32,691 nucleotides of DNA from Hofstenia miamia (GCA_900660155.1 CABFPE010000772.1:181926-214616); one strand, 5' to 3'. Shown: positions 1-8,381, counted from the first letter of the stretch. Notes: generated by a model from the sequence alone, not told the origin. Program-made: numbers and translations.

Positions 1-2
1 GT

Positions 3-230
3 AAAAACACTTTGAAAGGAATAACAAAAGTTGAGAAAGAAGAGTTAACTTTTAAAGATTATAAAAATTGTTTAGAAACAAATAAATTAAGTGTTTCAAA
101 TAATTATCCATTGAGAAATAAAAAACATAAAATAAGATTAATTAGTACACAGAAGACTTCTCTCTCTGCATTTGATGATAAAAGATATTATTTAAATAAT
201 AATGAAAGTTTTTCATATGGGTTCCTATAA
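3..230 (+). CDS. PolB: Protein-primed DNA polymerase B, C-terminal end (partial)
   Basis: The frame is open to the window edge, so the start lies upstream; the codon at 12 is TTG and is internal. About 75 residues remain. They resemble the very C-terminus of Polinton family B polymerases: a Lys-Gly start of a thumb/tail segment, then a DYKNCL motif, an H-K-I strand, and an LSAFDDKRYY motif followed by a short Ser/Tyr-Gly tail. Catalytic motifs (exonuclease, DTDS-like) are not in the window. In Polintons this enzyme replicates the element using a terminal-protein primer. It is the first of the same-strand block, and PX follows about 190 bp downstream. Function is assigned from family resemblance of the tail only. 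Confidence 0.75.
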   Translation, partial: KNTLKGITKVEKEELTFKDYKNCLETNKLSVSNNYPLRNKKHKIRLISTQKTSLSAFDDKRYYLNNNESFSYGFL

Positions 231-417
231 ATAATAAGGATTCGTATTTATTTTATTCACATCAGATGTACTGAAATTAGTTCAAAATCCAAATTTACTA
301 TTTGATCAAATTTCATCTTTAAATGGTACAAAAATTACCTGTGGAAAAACATATTTTCTTTTAAGGAGAACTTTGTTCTCTGTAGTGAATTATTTCCACT
401 CTTACTTATATATACAA

Positions 418-936
418 ATGACAGAATATAAGAACTATAACTTATACTTAACTAATGGTCAATTAAATAAATTGAAAAAAAGTATTAAAAACTCAAGTCC
501 TATAACTTTAAGGGTTAGTAATACTAGCCAAGGAACTTCCGTTCCATTTCTTTTAACAGAAAGACAAATAAATAAATTAGAGAAAGCAAAGAAAATAAAT
601 AAAGCTTGTGATATTAAATTTTCTACAACACAAATTATTGCAATGAAGACAAATGGTGGTGCTTTGGGCTCCTTACTTATGGCAGCTGCTCCATTAATTG
701 GAAAGTATGCAGTAGCACCATTAGTTACTGGTGCAATGGGAGCCTTGGGAAGAAATTCAGTCAATAAAATCTTTGGAAAGGGATTAAAACAAGCAATTCC
801 AGGAGAAGGTATGCGATTAAATACACCTAAAGGAAATGGGATGAAAATTGGACCTCCAGGTTCAAAAGGGAAAGGAATGCGATTAAATACACCTAAAGGA
901 AAAGGAATGCAGATAAAAAAAAACTATTCAGTTTAA
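418..936 (+). CDS. PX: Polinton PX / adenovirus pVI-pX-like minor core protein
   Basis: 172 residues from the ATG at 418. The frame is open upstream to 238 with no ATG, so 418 is the first usable start. Residues 1-75 are a basic, strand-rich region with two 'Q-N-K-L-x-K-A/K' helices typical of Polinton PX. A GGALG turn at 80-84 leads into a hydrophobic, Ala/Gly/Leu-rich segment (about 81-110) like the membrane-active or core-binding region of adenovirus pVI/pX. The tail is Gly/Lys-rich with GMRLNTPKG at 131-139 and again at 153-161, plausibly DNA-binding. Its last codons contain the slippery heptamer A AAA AAC (918-924) and overlap the protease frame. Role, inferred: internal virion protein linking genome and capsid and assisting membrane penetration. 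Confidence 0.75.
   Translation: MTEYKNYNLYLTNGQLNKLKKSIKNSSPITLRVSNTSQGTSVPFLLTERQINKLEKAKKINKACDIKFSTTQIIAMKTNGGALGSLLMAAAPLIGKYAVAPLVTGAMGALGRNSVNKIFGKGLKQAIPGEGMRLNTPKGNGMKIGPPGSKGKGMRLNTPKGKGMQIKKNYSV
918..924 (+). promoter_or_regulatory. Candidate -1 ribosomal frameshift site (A AAA AAC)
   Basis: In the PX reading frame the codons are AAA AAA AAC, giving the X XXY YYZ heptamer A AAA AAC, known as the gag-pro slippery site of some retroviruses. A -1 slip puts the ribosome at 924 in exactly the protease frame, which is open from 897. The PX stop is only 10 nt downstream. A possible stem pairs 946-954 with 999-1006 (one bulge), but its spacer of about 21 nt is longer than the usual 5-9 nt. 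The A9 run could instead be a mutational indel. Confidence 0.4.
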
Positions 937-977
937 ACTTTAGTAATCCCCTTTCAAATTATGATATTTTACAATTT

Positions 978-1340
978 ATGAAGAATATTAAAAACTTTAA
1001 AGGGATCTTTTCTAGAAATACTTTGAAAAATTTGGGTTTTGGATTTTATGTTTGTAATTTAGACCATTCTTCAAATACTGGCACACATTGGATAGCATTT
1101 TATTATTTTAAGGATACTAAAGAGTTTGGCTCTGTCAATCTTGAGTATTTTGATAGTTTTGGTCTACCTCCATTTCAAAGTATTTTTTCAATATTTAAAG
1201 ATGTTAAGGACAATACTGTGTACAACAGCTCACAGTATCAACAAAGTTCTAGTGTATTATGTGGATACTATTGTATTTGGTTTATATATGAAAGATGTAA
1301 GGGAAGAGATTATTTCTCAATACTTAATGATCTTAAATGA
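978..1340 (+). CDS. PRO: Adenovirus-type (C5-like) cysteine maturation protease
   Basis: 120 residues from the ATG at 978, but the frame is open from 897, and the extra codons (about 924-977) read like the usual Polinton protease N-terminus, which contains no ATG. Catalytic features counted from Met978: His37 in GTHWIAF, acidic Asp59 in EYFDSFG, Gln88 in the QYQQ segment, and Cys95 in LCGYYC, the His/Asp(Glu)-Gln-Cys order of adenain and of ULP-type SUMO proteases. It cleaves structural precursors during virion maturation. It overlaps the end of PX in the -1 frame, so expression by -1 frameshifting is possible (see findings). The C-terminus is short: after the TGA at 1338-1340, the +1 frame reads on with a family-like tail, which may reflect a small indel. 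Confidence 0.85.
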   Translation: MKNIKNFKGIFSRNTLKNLGFGFYVCNLDHSSNTGTHWIAFYYFKDTKEFGSVNLEYFDSFGLPPFQSIFSIFKDVKDNTVYNSSQYQQSSSVLCGYYCIWFIYERCKGRDYFSILNDLK

Positions 1341-1404
1341 AAAATATATTAAAAACTATTTTCTATCCCTGTGAAAAAAAATATTTTCTTTGTTCCTCAT
1401 ATAA

Positions 1405-1725
1405 ATGGGATTTAATAATAGTGGAATACCTGAAGATACACATTCTTATAAAGAGGGTTACAATAATAACATAGAAACAGATGTTAAACTCATAAAATAC
1501 AAAATAAATCAGATTGAAAATAATAAGTTAGATATATCAGGGTATAATCTTTTTAATAGAGATTTAAATATGCGCAATGAGAAAATCATAAATGTTCGTG
1601 ATGGTGAACAGGAAGAGGATACTATTAACAAACAACAAATAGAAGATCATGTTGAAAAAAGACTAGCAAACAATGAAAACAAGATTTTGCAAATTATTAA
1701 ACAATCCAATACCTCAATTATGTAG
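1405..1725 (+). pseudogene. Fibre-like (trimeric spike) protein, N-terminal part
   Basis: 106 residues from the ATG at 1405. A polar, Asn-rich N-terminus leads to an 'N-x-L-D-I-S-G-Y-x-L' step and then a DLNMRNEKIINVRDGE segment followed by 'EDTINKQQIEDHV'. This pattern (a repeat strand, 'M-x-N-x-K-I-I-N-V-x-D', then a Lys/Gln helix) is familiar from trimeric tail fibres and Polinton/adintovirus spike proteins. A coiled-coil-like helix follows. The ORF ends at 1725, but the +1 frame continues the protein without a gap and then meets a TAA at 1772, so this looks like one gene split by a frameshift and a stop. Likely role by analogy: receptor-binding fibre on the virion surface. Confidence 0.55.
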
Positions 1726-1774
1726 TGTTGAGTCTATGCATAATTTCTATTCAAATTTACAAGACAATTACTAA

Positions 1775-2713
1775 AAGAATATTCAATTATTTGAAAGAAC
1801 TGAAGGTGGAAAAACATTTGCTAAAAATTATGAACGTGGTTTTAAAAAGGCTTATGCAATATCGCAATTCTCTGAAAAAATATGGTTATTTGGTTTGATA
1901 GAAACTTTGGAAACTACTGGAGCTGCTTATAAAAATCAATTTTTTAAAACTGAAAGCCATGAGCAAGCTTTAGATTTTCCTACCTATGGTGATAAAGGTT
2001 TTGATAAAATTTCATTAGAAAATGGTTATATTTATGTTAGAGATGCACATAGTTACATTTCACTTTCAGGAATTTGTATCTTATCAAAAAATCATTATAA
2101 TATGCTACATTTAAAAAATGATGTATACTATACAATAATTAATACCTTTGTACATTTTAGAGGTAAATATGTTTTTAGAACTGTTGTGATTTTATCTAGC
2201 AACTGGACCTTTTTTACTTTACAAAAAGAAGCTTGGCCTCTAAAAACAACAAGATTTGCAGTAGTTTGTGAAAAATCAAAAGATGTTTATGCCCAAATTA
2301 GTAAATTTGGTGAATTGTCTGTACACAATTTAGTAATAAAAGAAACATTTGTTTCCTTAAATAATATATATTTTGACACCACTGATGACAGTGATATTAT
2401 TAAAGGAATGGAAACTGATAATGAATTTAAGAACACTTATAATTCTGATTTGCAACATTGTCAATATAAGTTAATTGGTACACAAGTTTTCCTTAGAGGA
2501 ATATGCCAAAGGAATAAGCACAACTTGCAAATTCATGCAAATATAATTAAAATTAATCAGGAGTTTGCATATAGTTTAGAATATAATAAATTAATATTTG
2601 GACTAGCTACATCTAGTGGTATAATTCAGTGTGATATTTCACATAAGAATGGTCTGTTTTGGCTGTTTGCAAGTGACACAGGGTCTATGAAATGGATTCG
2701 TTTGCAAAAGTGA
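1775..2713 (+). pseudogene. Fibre-like protein, C-terminal (head) part
   Basis: This frame is open from just after the TAA at 1772 to 2713, about 312 residues, with no ATG before 2102; it therefore reads as the downstream half of the gene that starts at 1405. It begins with a short alpha-helical stretch, then has two beta-rich regions. The first contains 'LENGYIYV' and many aromatic/strand residues. The last, about 80 residues, has 'VFLRGI' followed by alternating hydrophobic strands and ends in 'KWIRLQ', the arrangement seen in many fibre-head domains. Codon use and A+T content match the other Polinton ORFs. Start, fold and receptor function are inference; no catalytic motif was recognised. 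Confidence 0.5.
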
Positions 2714-2781
2714 GTATATTTCCTTCCGAAGACAAATTATTGAAATTAATTTTTTCTAATCTCTTATATAGAAATGAGTAA
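2692..2781 (+). CDS. Small ORF of 29 residues overlapping the fibre end
   Basis: An ATG at 2692 opens inside the fibre C-terminus in another frame and runs to TAA at 2779-2781, overlapping the next ORF start at 2774. The peptide begins MDSFAKVSIFPSEDK and ends in an amphipathic LLKLIFSNLL stretch. Compact overlaps are normal in viruses, but no family is recognised and it could be chance. Confidence 0.2.
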   Translation: MDSFAKVSIFPSEDKLLKLIFSNLLYRNE

Positions 2782-3324
2782 AAGAGTTCAAATCATAAGT
2801 GAACCAATTATACTCAAAACAGTAAATAATACCAAGAAAGGAGAAAATGAAAAAACATATGGAGTGAAATCAATCAGTTGTTTTAATGAAACAAGGAAAC
2901 ATGAATTAACCAGTCCAAAAGAAGTTATAAAATATGTATTACATAACTTTAAAATAAAAAATTTAATTATCCTAAGTTAAATCCTGTGATTCGCAAGTCT
3001 TGTTTAGCTTACCAACGTCTTTATATGGTTAATTTTGAGAAGAATATTTCTATAAGTGATATATTAGACAAATTCAACCAGGAAATTGGTTTAATTGGTC
3101 CAGTAGAAGGATGTTTAACAAACCTATTTGAATATTTATTTGGAACTATTCAATGTTGTAATACACATTCAATCCTCCATGACAGTTATGGTCGATTTTT
3201 CAATGAATATAGATTGGGAAGGGGCTATTGTTATGCTATCAAAAGTACTTGTAATTTCTTAAAGAAAAGCTCTTTGTTAGGACATCTGACAGGTTTTATG
3301 TTTAGCTTAAGAAATAGGGTGTAA
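2774..3324 (+). pseudogene. Last Polinton ORF pair, frameshifted; possible PLA2-like C-terminus
   Basis: The first ORF (ATG 2774 to 2980, 68 residues, basic) and the second frame (open from 2953, first ATG 3025, stop 3324) overlap near an A-run at about 2956-2960. The second frame upstream of its ATG reads like genuine protein (NYPKLNPVIRKS), suggesting one gene with a -1/+2 shift near 2955. The distal part contains 'LIGPVEGC', a Cys-Cys pair, an 'LHDSYGRFF' segment and 'LLGHLTGF'. The HD followed by aromatic residues, with neighbouring cysteines, faintly recalls the His-Asp catalytic helix of secreted/parvoviral phospholipase A2 domains found in some related elements, but the Ca2+-loop glycine motif is poor. 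Treat the function as unknown. Confidence 0.4.
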
Positions 3325-3754
3325 TTAAAGGGGAAGCACTGAATTTCATGTAAAAATTCTGAACAACAACTGGATTTGAAAATATTGGGGATGTCCAGGA
3401 AAGGCAGGTTTTCAAAAAAATGCAAAAAATTGCTCAAAAACACATTGGTACATAGTTGAAATGGGGGTATAATTGAATAATTATTTATATGGGTATGGCC
3501 GTAGTTTTTTGGACCCCTGGCCATAAAAATCCAAAATTTCTAAAAAAACGCCTTTTTTCTTATTGAAATCAATAGAAAAGTGTAAAAAGTTATTAAAAAA
3601 TGATCATTTTGAGAAAACTGCATATATGGATTACCATATTTTATTACTACTAATATAAATTTTATATTATAAGAAATTGCATTTTAAAATTTTATTGGTG
3701 TCTTTTATAATAAGAATTAAATAAATACCTGGTATACAACTTTTCCATGTTGTA
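3325..3754. other. Non-coding flank of the Polinton
   Basis: A+T-rich with homopolymer A/T runs; no convincing ORF. It may hold the right terminal region of the Polinton, but no inverted repeat partner is available in the window. Confidence 0.4.
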
Positions 3755-3920
3755 GACTTACATATTTTCCGACGTTTTTTTCACTTTTGTGACTTATATT
3801 TCCTTTCCAAAGTTTTTGCAAGTTTGTGACTTACATTCCTTTTCCGACGTTTTTTCACATTTGTGACTTACATTTCTTTTTTGACGTTTTTTTACTTTTG
3901 CGACTTACATTAAAAAACTT
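3755..3920 (+). repeat. 37-bp tandem repeat, about 4.5 copies
   Basis: Units begin with GACTTACAT/GACTTATAT at 3755, 3791, 3828, 3865 and 3902 (periods 36, 37, 37, 37). Each unit carries a pyrimidine run, TCCGACG or a variant, a T-run, and CA(C/A)TTTTGT. The left unit is preceded by ACTTTTCCATGTTGTAGACTTACAT (3739-3763 region), a motif that recurs at 4417-4442. The fourth unit diverges least from the third, as in a normal tandem array. Confidence 0.8.
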
Positions 3921-4714
3921 TTCCTCAACAATGACATGGGGATTGGGAACAGTGCTATTGCAAAACGTATTGTATTACACTTTAGTAAAGAGAAAATGTA
4001 TAGTTTTGCCTTCACTCTTCTTTCTACATGTACTAGTTTTATGTTAATATGTTTGATAAATTATTAAATTTCATAAACATTAGTTTTAATATAAAAAATT
4101 TAACTCCAACATCTTCTTTGTAAATAGGTAAAAATCTATAGTATTCTCTAAACTGCTAAATGTCAATGTTTTACCTAGCAATTAATTTAACATACAATTG
4201 ACATTCAAATTTACCATGAGGGAAGGATGATTGAAATAAAGTAATTGCTAGTTTAGTATATTTAATAATACTATTTATTATACAATGAGAATGTAGAAAT
4301 GATTTTTATGTGTTTCATTAATGATAGATTTCTAGAGATACATCTCATCAACTAAGTTAAATAAGTGTAATATCAGATGCATGTTATGTATAATGATATA
4401 ATTAGGGTGGCCTATGACTTTTCCATGTTTATAGACTTACATTTTTATTTTCAAAGTCAATCCTTTGTTTCAGTACTGACATATATTTAATTTTTCAATA
4501 TGTATGCAAGAAATCAACTGATCAAATTAGTCAAAAACATTGTAAAAAACTGAATATTGTGTTAAAATTTTAGGTAGTTTTTCATGATTGAACAAAATGA
4601 AAATTTCATGATAGTATTAGTATAAACTTTTGAGATGAGTAAGAAAAACATACATGCACATAAATATGACTAATCTTTGTTATAAATTCAGATTTTATTT
4701 TTGTATTTTAAAGA
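3921..4714. other. Intergenic, no gene seen
   Basis: A+T-rich sequence with no supported ORF. It contains the second copy of the motif found at the head of the 37-bp array (4417-4442). Confidence 0.5.
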
Positions 4715-4831
4715 ATGAGTGGTTTTGTTATTGAAAATGAACTAGATAATGACTACATTAAACAGTTGATTGCTAATCTTCCTGTGAAAGAATGTAAGCT
4801 TAAAGACATTCTTGCCAGCCTCACTTTTTGA
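4715..4831 (+). other. Short ORF (38 residues) after a polypyrimidine/AG tract
   Basis: ATG at 4715 encodes a peptide beginning MSGFVIENELDNDYIKQL and ending at TGA 4829-4831; the same frame reads on for another 15 residues. The ATG follows a T-rich tract ending TTTTAAAG, like a splice acceptor. The composition looks protein-like, but no family is recognised. It may be an exon or a transposon relic. Confidence 0.2.
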
Positions 4832-5052
4832 TTGAAAGGTGGAAACAGAAAGGCACCTCTTCTGATCAAGTGTAAATAAGCAATTTTAATTAGAATTGAA
4901 TATAGAGGATTTTTAGTTGTAAATTTTATAATCAATTACATGTCATACAAAATATTATGGCAAAAAATATTTGACTGAATGGTTAATTATTTGACTTTTT
5001 GACTGAAGTGAGCCAAAAGATTAATTTGAATATTATGGTGATTGTCTGATCA

Positions 5053-5355
5053 CCCAAAAAGGGAAAGTTGAGACCTGTAAGTGATTTTAGTGCACCTGTA
5101 AAAATTATTGATAGAAACCATGATGCAATATTCGTTAGTATCAATAAAACTTTGGTGGAGTTTAGTTCTTTTTTCTTTAATATGTTATTATACAAAAGTT
5201 GTTTAAATGTTTGGAATAAGATAAATTCTGATTTGGCATTGGTGGTGATTACTTCACTGATTAAATTGGATCGTGTAATTTTTAATCTAAATGGAATTAG
5301 CAGAAACTTTACAATGAAAACTACTTTCTTCACAAATGAGCATTTGAATGCTTGA
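5053..5355 (+). other. Unrecognised open frame of about 100 residues
   Basis: Open on + (first ATG-like start is a TTG at 5068), and a 116-residue frame is also open on the minus strand at 4983-5333. The plus frame has a plausible amino-acid mix (RPVSDFSAPVKIIDRNHD near its start), with no recognisable domain. Which strand, if either, is coding cannot be decided. It may be part of the decayed element that follows. Confidence 0.2.
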
Positions 5356-5702
5356 AAAATTCATCAGATTTACCAAAAATTCTGAAAATATAACCTAATA
5401 GAAATTATAATGTGCTTTTGAATTGTGCATAGCTTGAAATCATAGAGCAGTTTCTTTTTGAGAAATTACAGTCTTACACTTTTACAAATGTAAAAATTTG
5501 GCACCAAAAATTTCAAATTGTTGTTCAGATTTCCTTCCAAGACAAAAAATCTGTCAAATTGAGCCAATGATTTATCAAATTGCTTAATTCGTTAATAATA
5601 ACAAAGGACACTTTTTCAAACTATTTGAGATAATTAATAGTAAAAAAGCTTGTAAACTCCTAAGATGCCTCATACTATGATTACTTATGAACAAAATAGA
5701 GG
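5356..5702. other. Intergenic, no gene seen
   Basis: Non-coding A+T-rich sequence lying between an unassigned frame and the decayed transposon gene. Confidence 0.4.
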
Positions 5703-6493
5703 CAAAGTATGTTAACATGCCTCAGAAAAAGTTACAGGCATTTTAATGATTCCTTAAAGAATCTCATTCTAATTCATGCTTTTCTGAATTTCAAAAAAAA
5801 TAACCAGACTTCACTCACTTGTATTTGTAGTACTTGCCCAAATGTCTCTCTTCTCAATCTAGAAAAAATCCAACTTCATTGCCCCTATAAATTGAATATG
5901 AAAATTTCATACCTGCAATACAAAAAAATTTGAACATAGTTCATCAGCAAACTGTATGTCAATGTCCAGGTAGCTTGATTTCTTGATGTTCAATCAAACA
6001 GCAAAATTATTACCAGCCTTGAAACCCTTTTCCTCTTTCTCAGTCACACAAAGTTTGAAGGCCTTCCCTAAATCCTCCTAATGTAAATTCAACTCCCTCT
6101 AATGTGACACAGTGTTCTAAATATTTTTCTGAAAATGGTAAATGTATGCCTCATCATTCTTCTAGAAAATCTCAGTTGGAAAATTTAAAAAATACAATAT
6201 CTCCTTAAACTAAAGAGCAAACATCCTGCAGTTTCATACATGAAAAAGCCAATGAGGCTGGTACTAGCAATGTGTCCCTCACAAGTCAAGCTGGAAAAAC
6301 TACAAATTTTACTGTTGTAGAGTTACCAAAAGTCACTAAAAAACTCCAATTTAATGAAAAAGCTCCCAATGCAGCCCTTATTAATAACAAAATTAGTGCC
6401 AACCTTAGTGATCACCAAACAAACAAAATACCAGAGAAATCAGAGTCAGTGCTGGCTCTAGAGCAATTCCACCAAATGTTGAATAAGAGCTAA
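5703..6493 (+). pseudogene. Decayed coding region, Ser/Asn/Lys-rich, upstream part of a transposon gene
   Basis: One plus frame reads as protein from about 5703 to the TAA at 6491-6493, but is broken by many in-frame TAA/TAG/TGA codons before 6200. The last 73 residues (from 6272) are open and rich in Ser, Thr, Asn, Lys and Gln, with 'VVELPKVTKKLQF' and 'ALEQFHQML'. Base composition is visibly less A+T-rich than the flanks, as expected for old coding sequence. No catalytic domain is visible. It lies upstream of, and in the same orientation as, the conserved block at 7185-7631 and may be the N-terminal linker of the same protein. Confidence 0.35.
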
Positions 6494-6740
6494 AAAAACA
6501 GAGACCAAATCTTAAATTGATTTTACAAATGTGACCTAGTTAAGTTCAAAAGGAATATATCTAATGATACATGTGTTGAGTCCATTTCTCTCATCTATTG
6601 TTATAATTTGCTATTCTTAACTGAATTTACCAGTGAAAAGTGAAAACTGGGAGAAATTTGGTATGGATTATAAGAAAGGAGTTTTGAAACTTTTCTTGAA
6701 TATTCTACAGTCTGAAACAAGAAGTCCCAATGCCTCTCCT

Positions 6741-6923
6741 GTATAAAATCAATACCATTTTCCTGTTTTTTAGATAGCAAAGTGAAGAAACTTCTAGTCA
6801 TTGCCATTGCTGATATTCAAGAAAACTAATTTAGCTGTAAGCTTTTATTAAATTACATTAATTTTTCAATTTTAAATTTCTCAATAGGTTCAGATTTAAA
6901 AATTGACAAAATTATTATGAGAC
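6741..6923 (+). repeat. 183-bp direct duplication, copy 1 (with intron-like gap)
   Basis: Matches 7785-7967 at a constant offset of 1044 bp with no indel and only about six or seven substitutions. It contains the protein-like stretch 'DSKVKKLLVIAIADIQEN' and then a 51-bp GT...AG segment (6837-6887) that looks like a small intron, followed by 'SDLKIDKI'. Confidence 0.85.
6837..6887 (+). other. Candidate 51-bp GT-AG intron in the decayed gene
   Basis: GTAAGC donor and T-rich tract ending TCAATAG. Coding-like sequence lies on both sides. The same boundaries are kept in the duplicate at 7881-7931. Confidence 0.4.
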
Positions 6924-7184
6924 TCAAGGAAACACAACCACATTTCCATACACTTGGTGTGAAGGTACTAAGCCATTCTCTGGACTAGCCAAGTTGAGAA
7001 CCTTTAAAAGGATTGGAGAGCTTGCAACAGCCTAAAGAATTTCTGGATGTCCTAAAAACAAAGCTCCAAATTTGAAAAAATGTGTCAATGTCCCTTCTTG
7101 ATGGAAGAAATGATCAAAAAGTAATCCAATTAACTTCACCCCTGAATTAAATCTCTGTTCTGGGTGTGTTAATTATATTTATAG

Positions 7185-7631
7185 GTGTGTGATGAAAATA
7201 TTGTTCATGAGAAATACCATGGTGGTGCTATGGAAAGCAATCAAGCCAAAAAGTTGATGGTAGCACTTTCAGATCTTCTGTCAAATGTACCAGCTGGTTT
7301 AAAAAATACTTAGTTCTTTCTTCAGTGTTTCAATTAAGTCAGAAATGCTTGTTTTGGACAAGCTTTGCTACAAAGTTATAAAGCAGATATTATACAATTC
7401 AAAAGAGCTTTCTTAAAGCTGAATATCTCTGTTATGCAAAAAATCCATGCCATTTTCAAACTTATGCCAGAATTTTGTGAAATGACTGGAAGAGAACTGG
7501 GACTTTTTAGTGAGCAGGTAACAGAAACATCCCATCATGACTTTCAAGATTTTAAAGTACCCCCTCAATGCCCTTTATTTCCACAATATTTGCTTAATTA
7601 TATTGTCAAATATAACAGTAATCATATTTGA
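7185..7631 (+). pseudogene. Transposon-derived protein, C-terminal conserved block (KIHAIF...LGLFSEQ family)
   Basis: A single frame runs from 7185 (just after a TTATATTTATAG acceptor-like site) to the TGA at 7629, interrupted by stops at 7311-7313 and 7335-7337. The order of motifs is GGAMESNQAKKL, then NACFGQ, LNISVMQKIHAIF, then a Pro-Glu-Phe-Cys step, LGLFSEQ, a His-His-Asp-Phe segment and finally a YNSNH end. This set is common to a large repetitive protein family in cnidarian, arthropod and other invertebrate genomes, usually as part of a DNA transposon's protein. I do not assign a superfamily name. The copy is dead: two stops, and the lysine/glutamate-rich tail is shortened. An ATG-independent start shows it was an internal exon. 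Confidence 0.6.
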
Positions 7632-7784
7632 GTTTTACTTAAAGATACAAATTTATGCAAATACAGGATTATGGGTTTTTTATACCTGGTTTCTATGAAA
7701 ATATAATGTTAAGATACTAGAAGTGTATAATAATTTGTTTTATATTGTTTTTTAGTGTTAGAATATAATTCTAATGCATATATT

Positions 7785-7967
7785 GTACAAAATCAATACC
7801 ACTTTCCTGTTTTTTAGATAGCAAAGTGAAGAAACTTCTAGTCATTGCCATTGCTGATATTCAAGAAAACTAATTTAGCTGTAAGCTTTTATTAAATTAC
7901 ATTAATTTTTTGATTTTAAATTTCTCAATAGCTTCAGATTTAAAAATTGACAATATTATTATGAGAC
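7785..7967 (+). repeat. 183-bp direct duplication, copy 2
   Basis: Nearly identical to 6741-6923, including the intron-like GT and AG. It is placed downstream of the end of the conserved coding block, so exon order is scrambled, indicating local tandem duplication or two overlapping transposon copies. Confidence 0.85.
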
Positions 7968-8030
7968 ATCAGCATGATGCTGAATCCATTCACTGACATT
8001 CCATTTGTTGTAATGTTTCCAGACACTGAT
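7967..8030 (+). repeat. Direct repeat of about 60 bp, copy 1
   Basis: Begins CATCAGCATGATGCT and ends TTTCCAGACACTGAT. It is matched at 8323-8381 apart from short indels, and begins exactly where the 183-bp duplication ends. Confidence 0.75.
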
Positions 8031-8322
8031 TACATCTATTTGACAATTGAAATTAATACTAAATTTATGAAATAGCTATATCTTTGGTGTTATTAGGATT
8101 CCGTCGCCTGTCATGGTCACCATGTAGAATCCTCACCTAGGCTAGGATTGTGCATTAACAATAGTAATTCACTTCTTTGTTTCACAGATTCCCATTGCAG
8201 GGCAGTGTCTATTTCACAATCTGACTACTCTTTAGAATAACTTGGAAATAACTAATATTGATTTCCATTGATTCATAATCAATTACCTTTTAGGTAACCA
8301 GCAGCTCCAGTTTAAAAGTGGG

Positions 8323-8381
8323 CATCAGCATGATGCTCTTTCCATTCACTGACATTTGTTGTAATGTTTCCAGACACTGAT
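8323..8381 (+). repeat. Direct repeat of about 60 bp, copy 2
   Basis: Second copy of 7967-8030, offset about 356 bp, with a four-base deletion in the middle. Confidence 0.75.

Larger units (their letters stand above)
1..3324 (+). mobile_element. Polinton/Maverick (adintovirus-like) element, right-hand part
   Basis: Five to six same-strand ORFs match the gene set of Polintons: DNA polymerase B C-terminus, PX/pVI-like protein, adenovirus-type cysteine protease, fibre-like protein and a last small ORF pair. Polintons are 15-20 kb self-synthesising DNA transposons with virus-like morphogenesis genes. The left part (rest of PolB, integrase, ATPase, capsid proteins) lies outside the window or is lost. 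I could not identify the terminal inverted repeat, so the right boundary is uncertain; 3324 is only the end of recognisable coding sequence, and the tandem repeat at 3755-3920 could still belong to the element. Several genes carry frameshifts or stops, so this copy looks recently inactivated rather than intact. Confidence 0.85.

Noticed and set aside
3231..3524. 97-residue minus-strand ORF
   Set aside because: Overlaps the last Polinton gene on +, and has no recognisable domain; shadow.
4983..5333. 116-residue minus-strand ORF
   Set aside because: Overlaps an equally open plus frame, with no family feature; coding strand undecidable.
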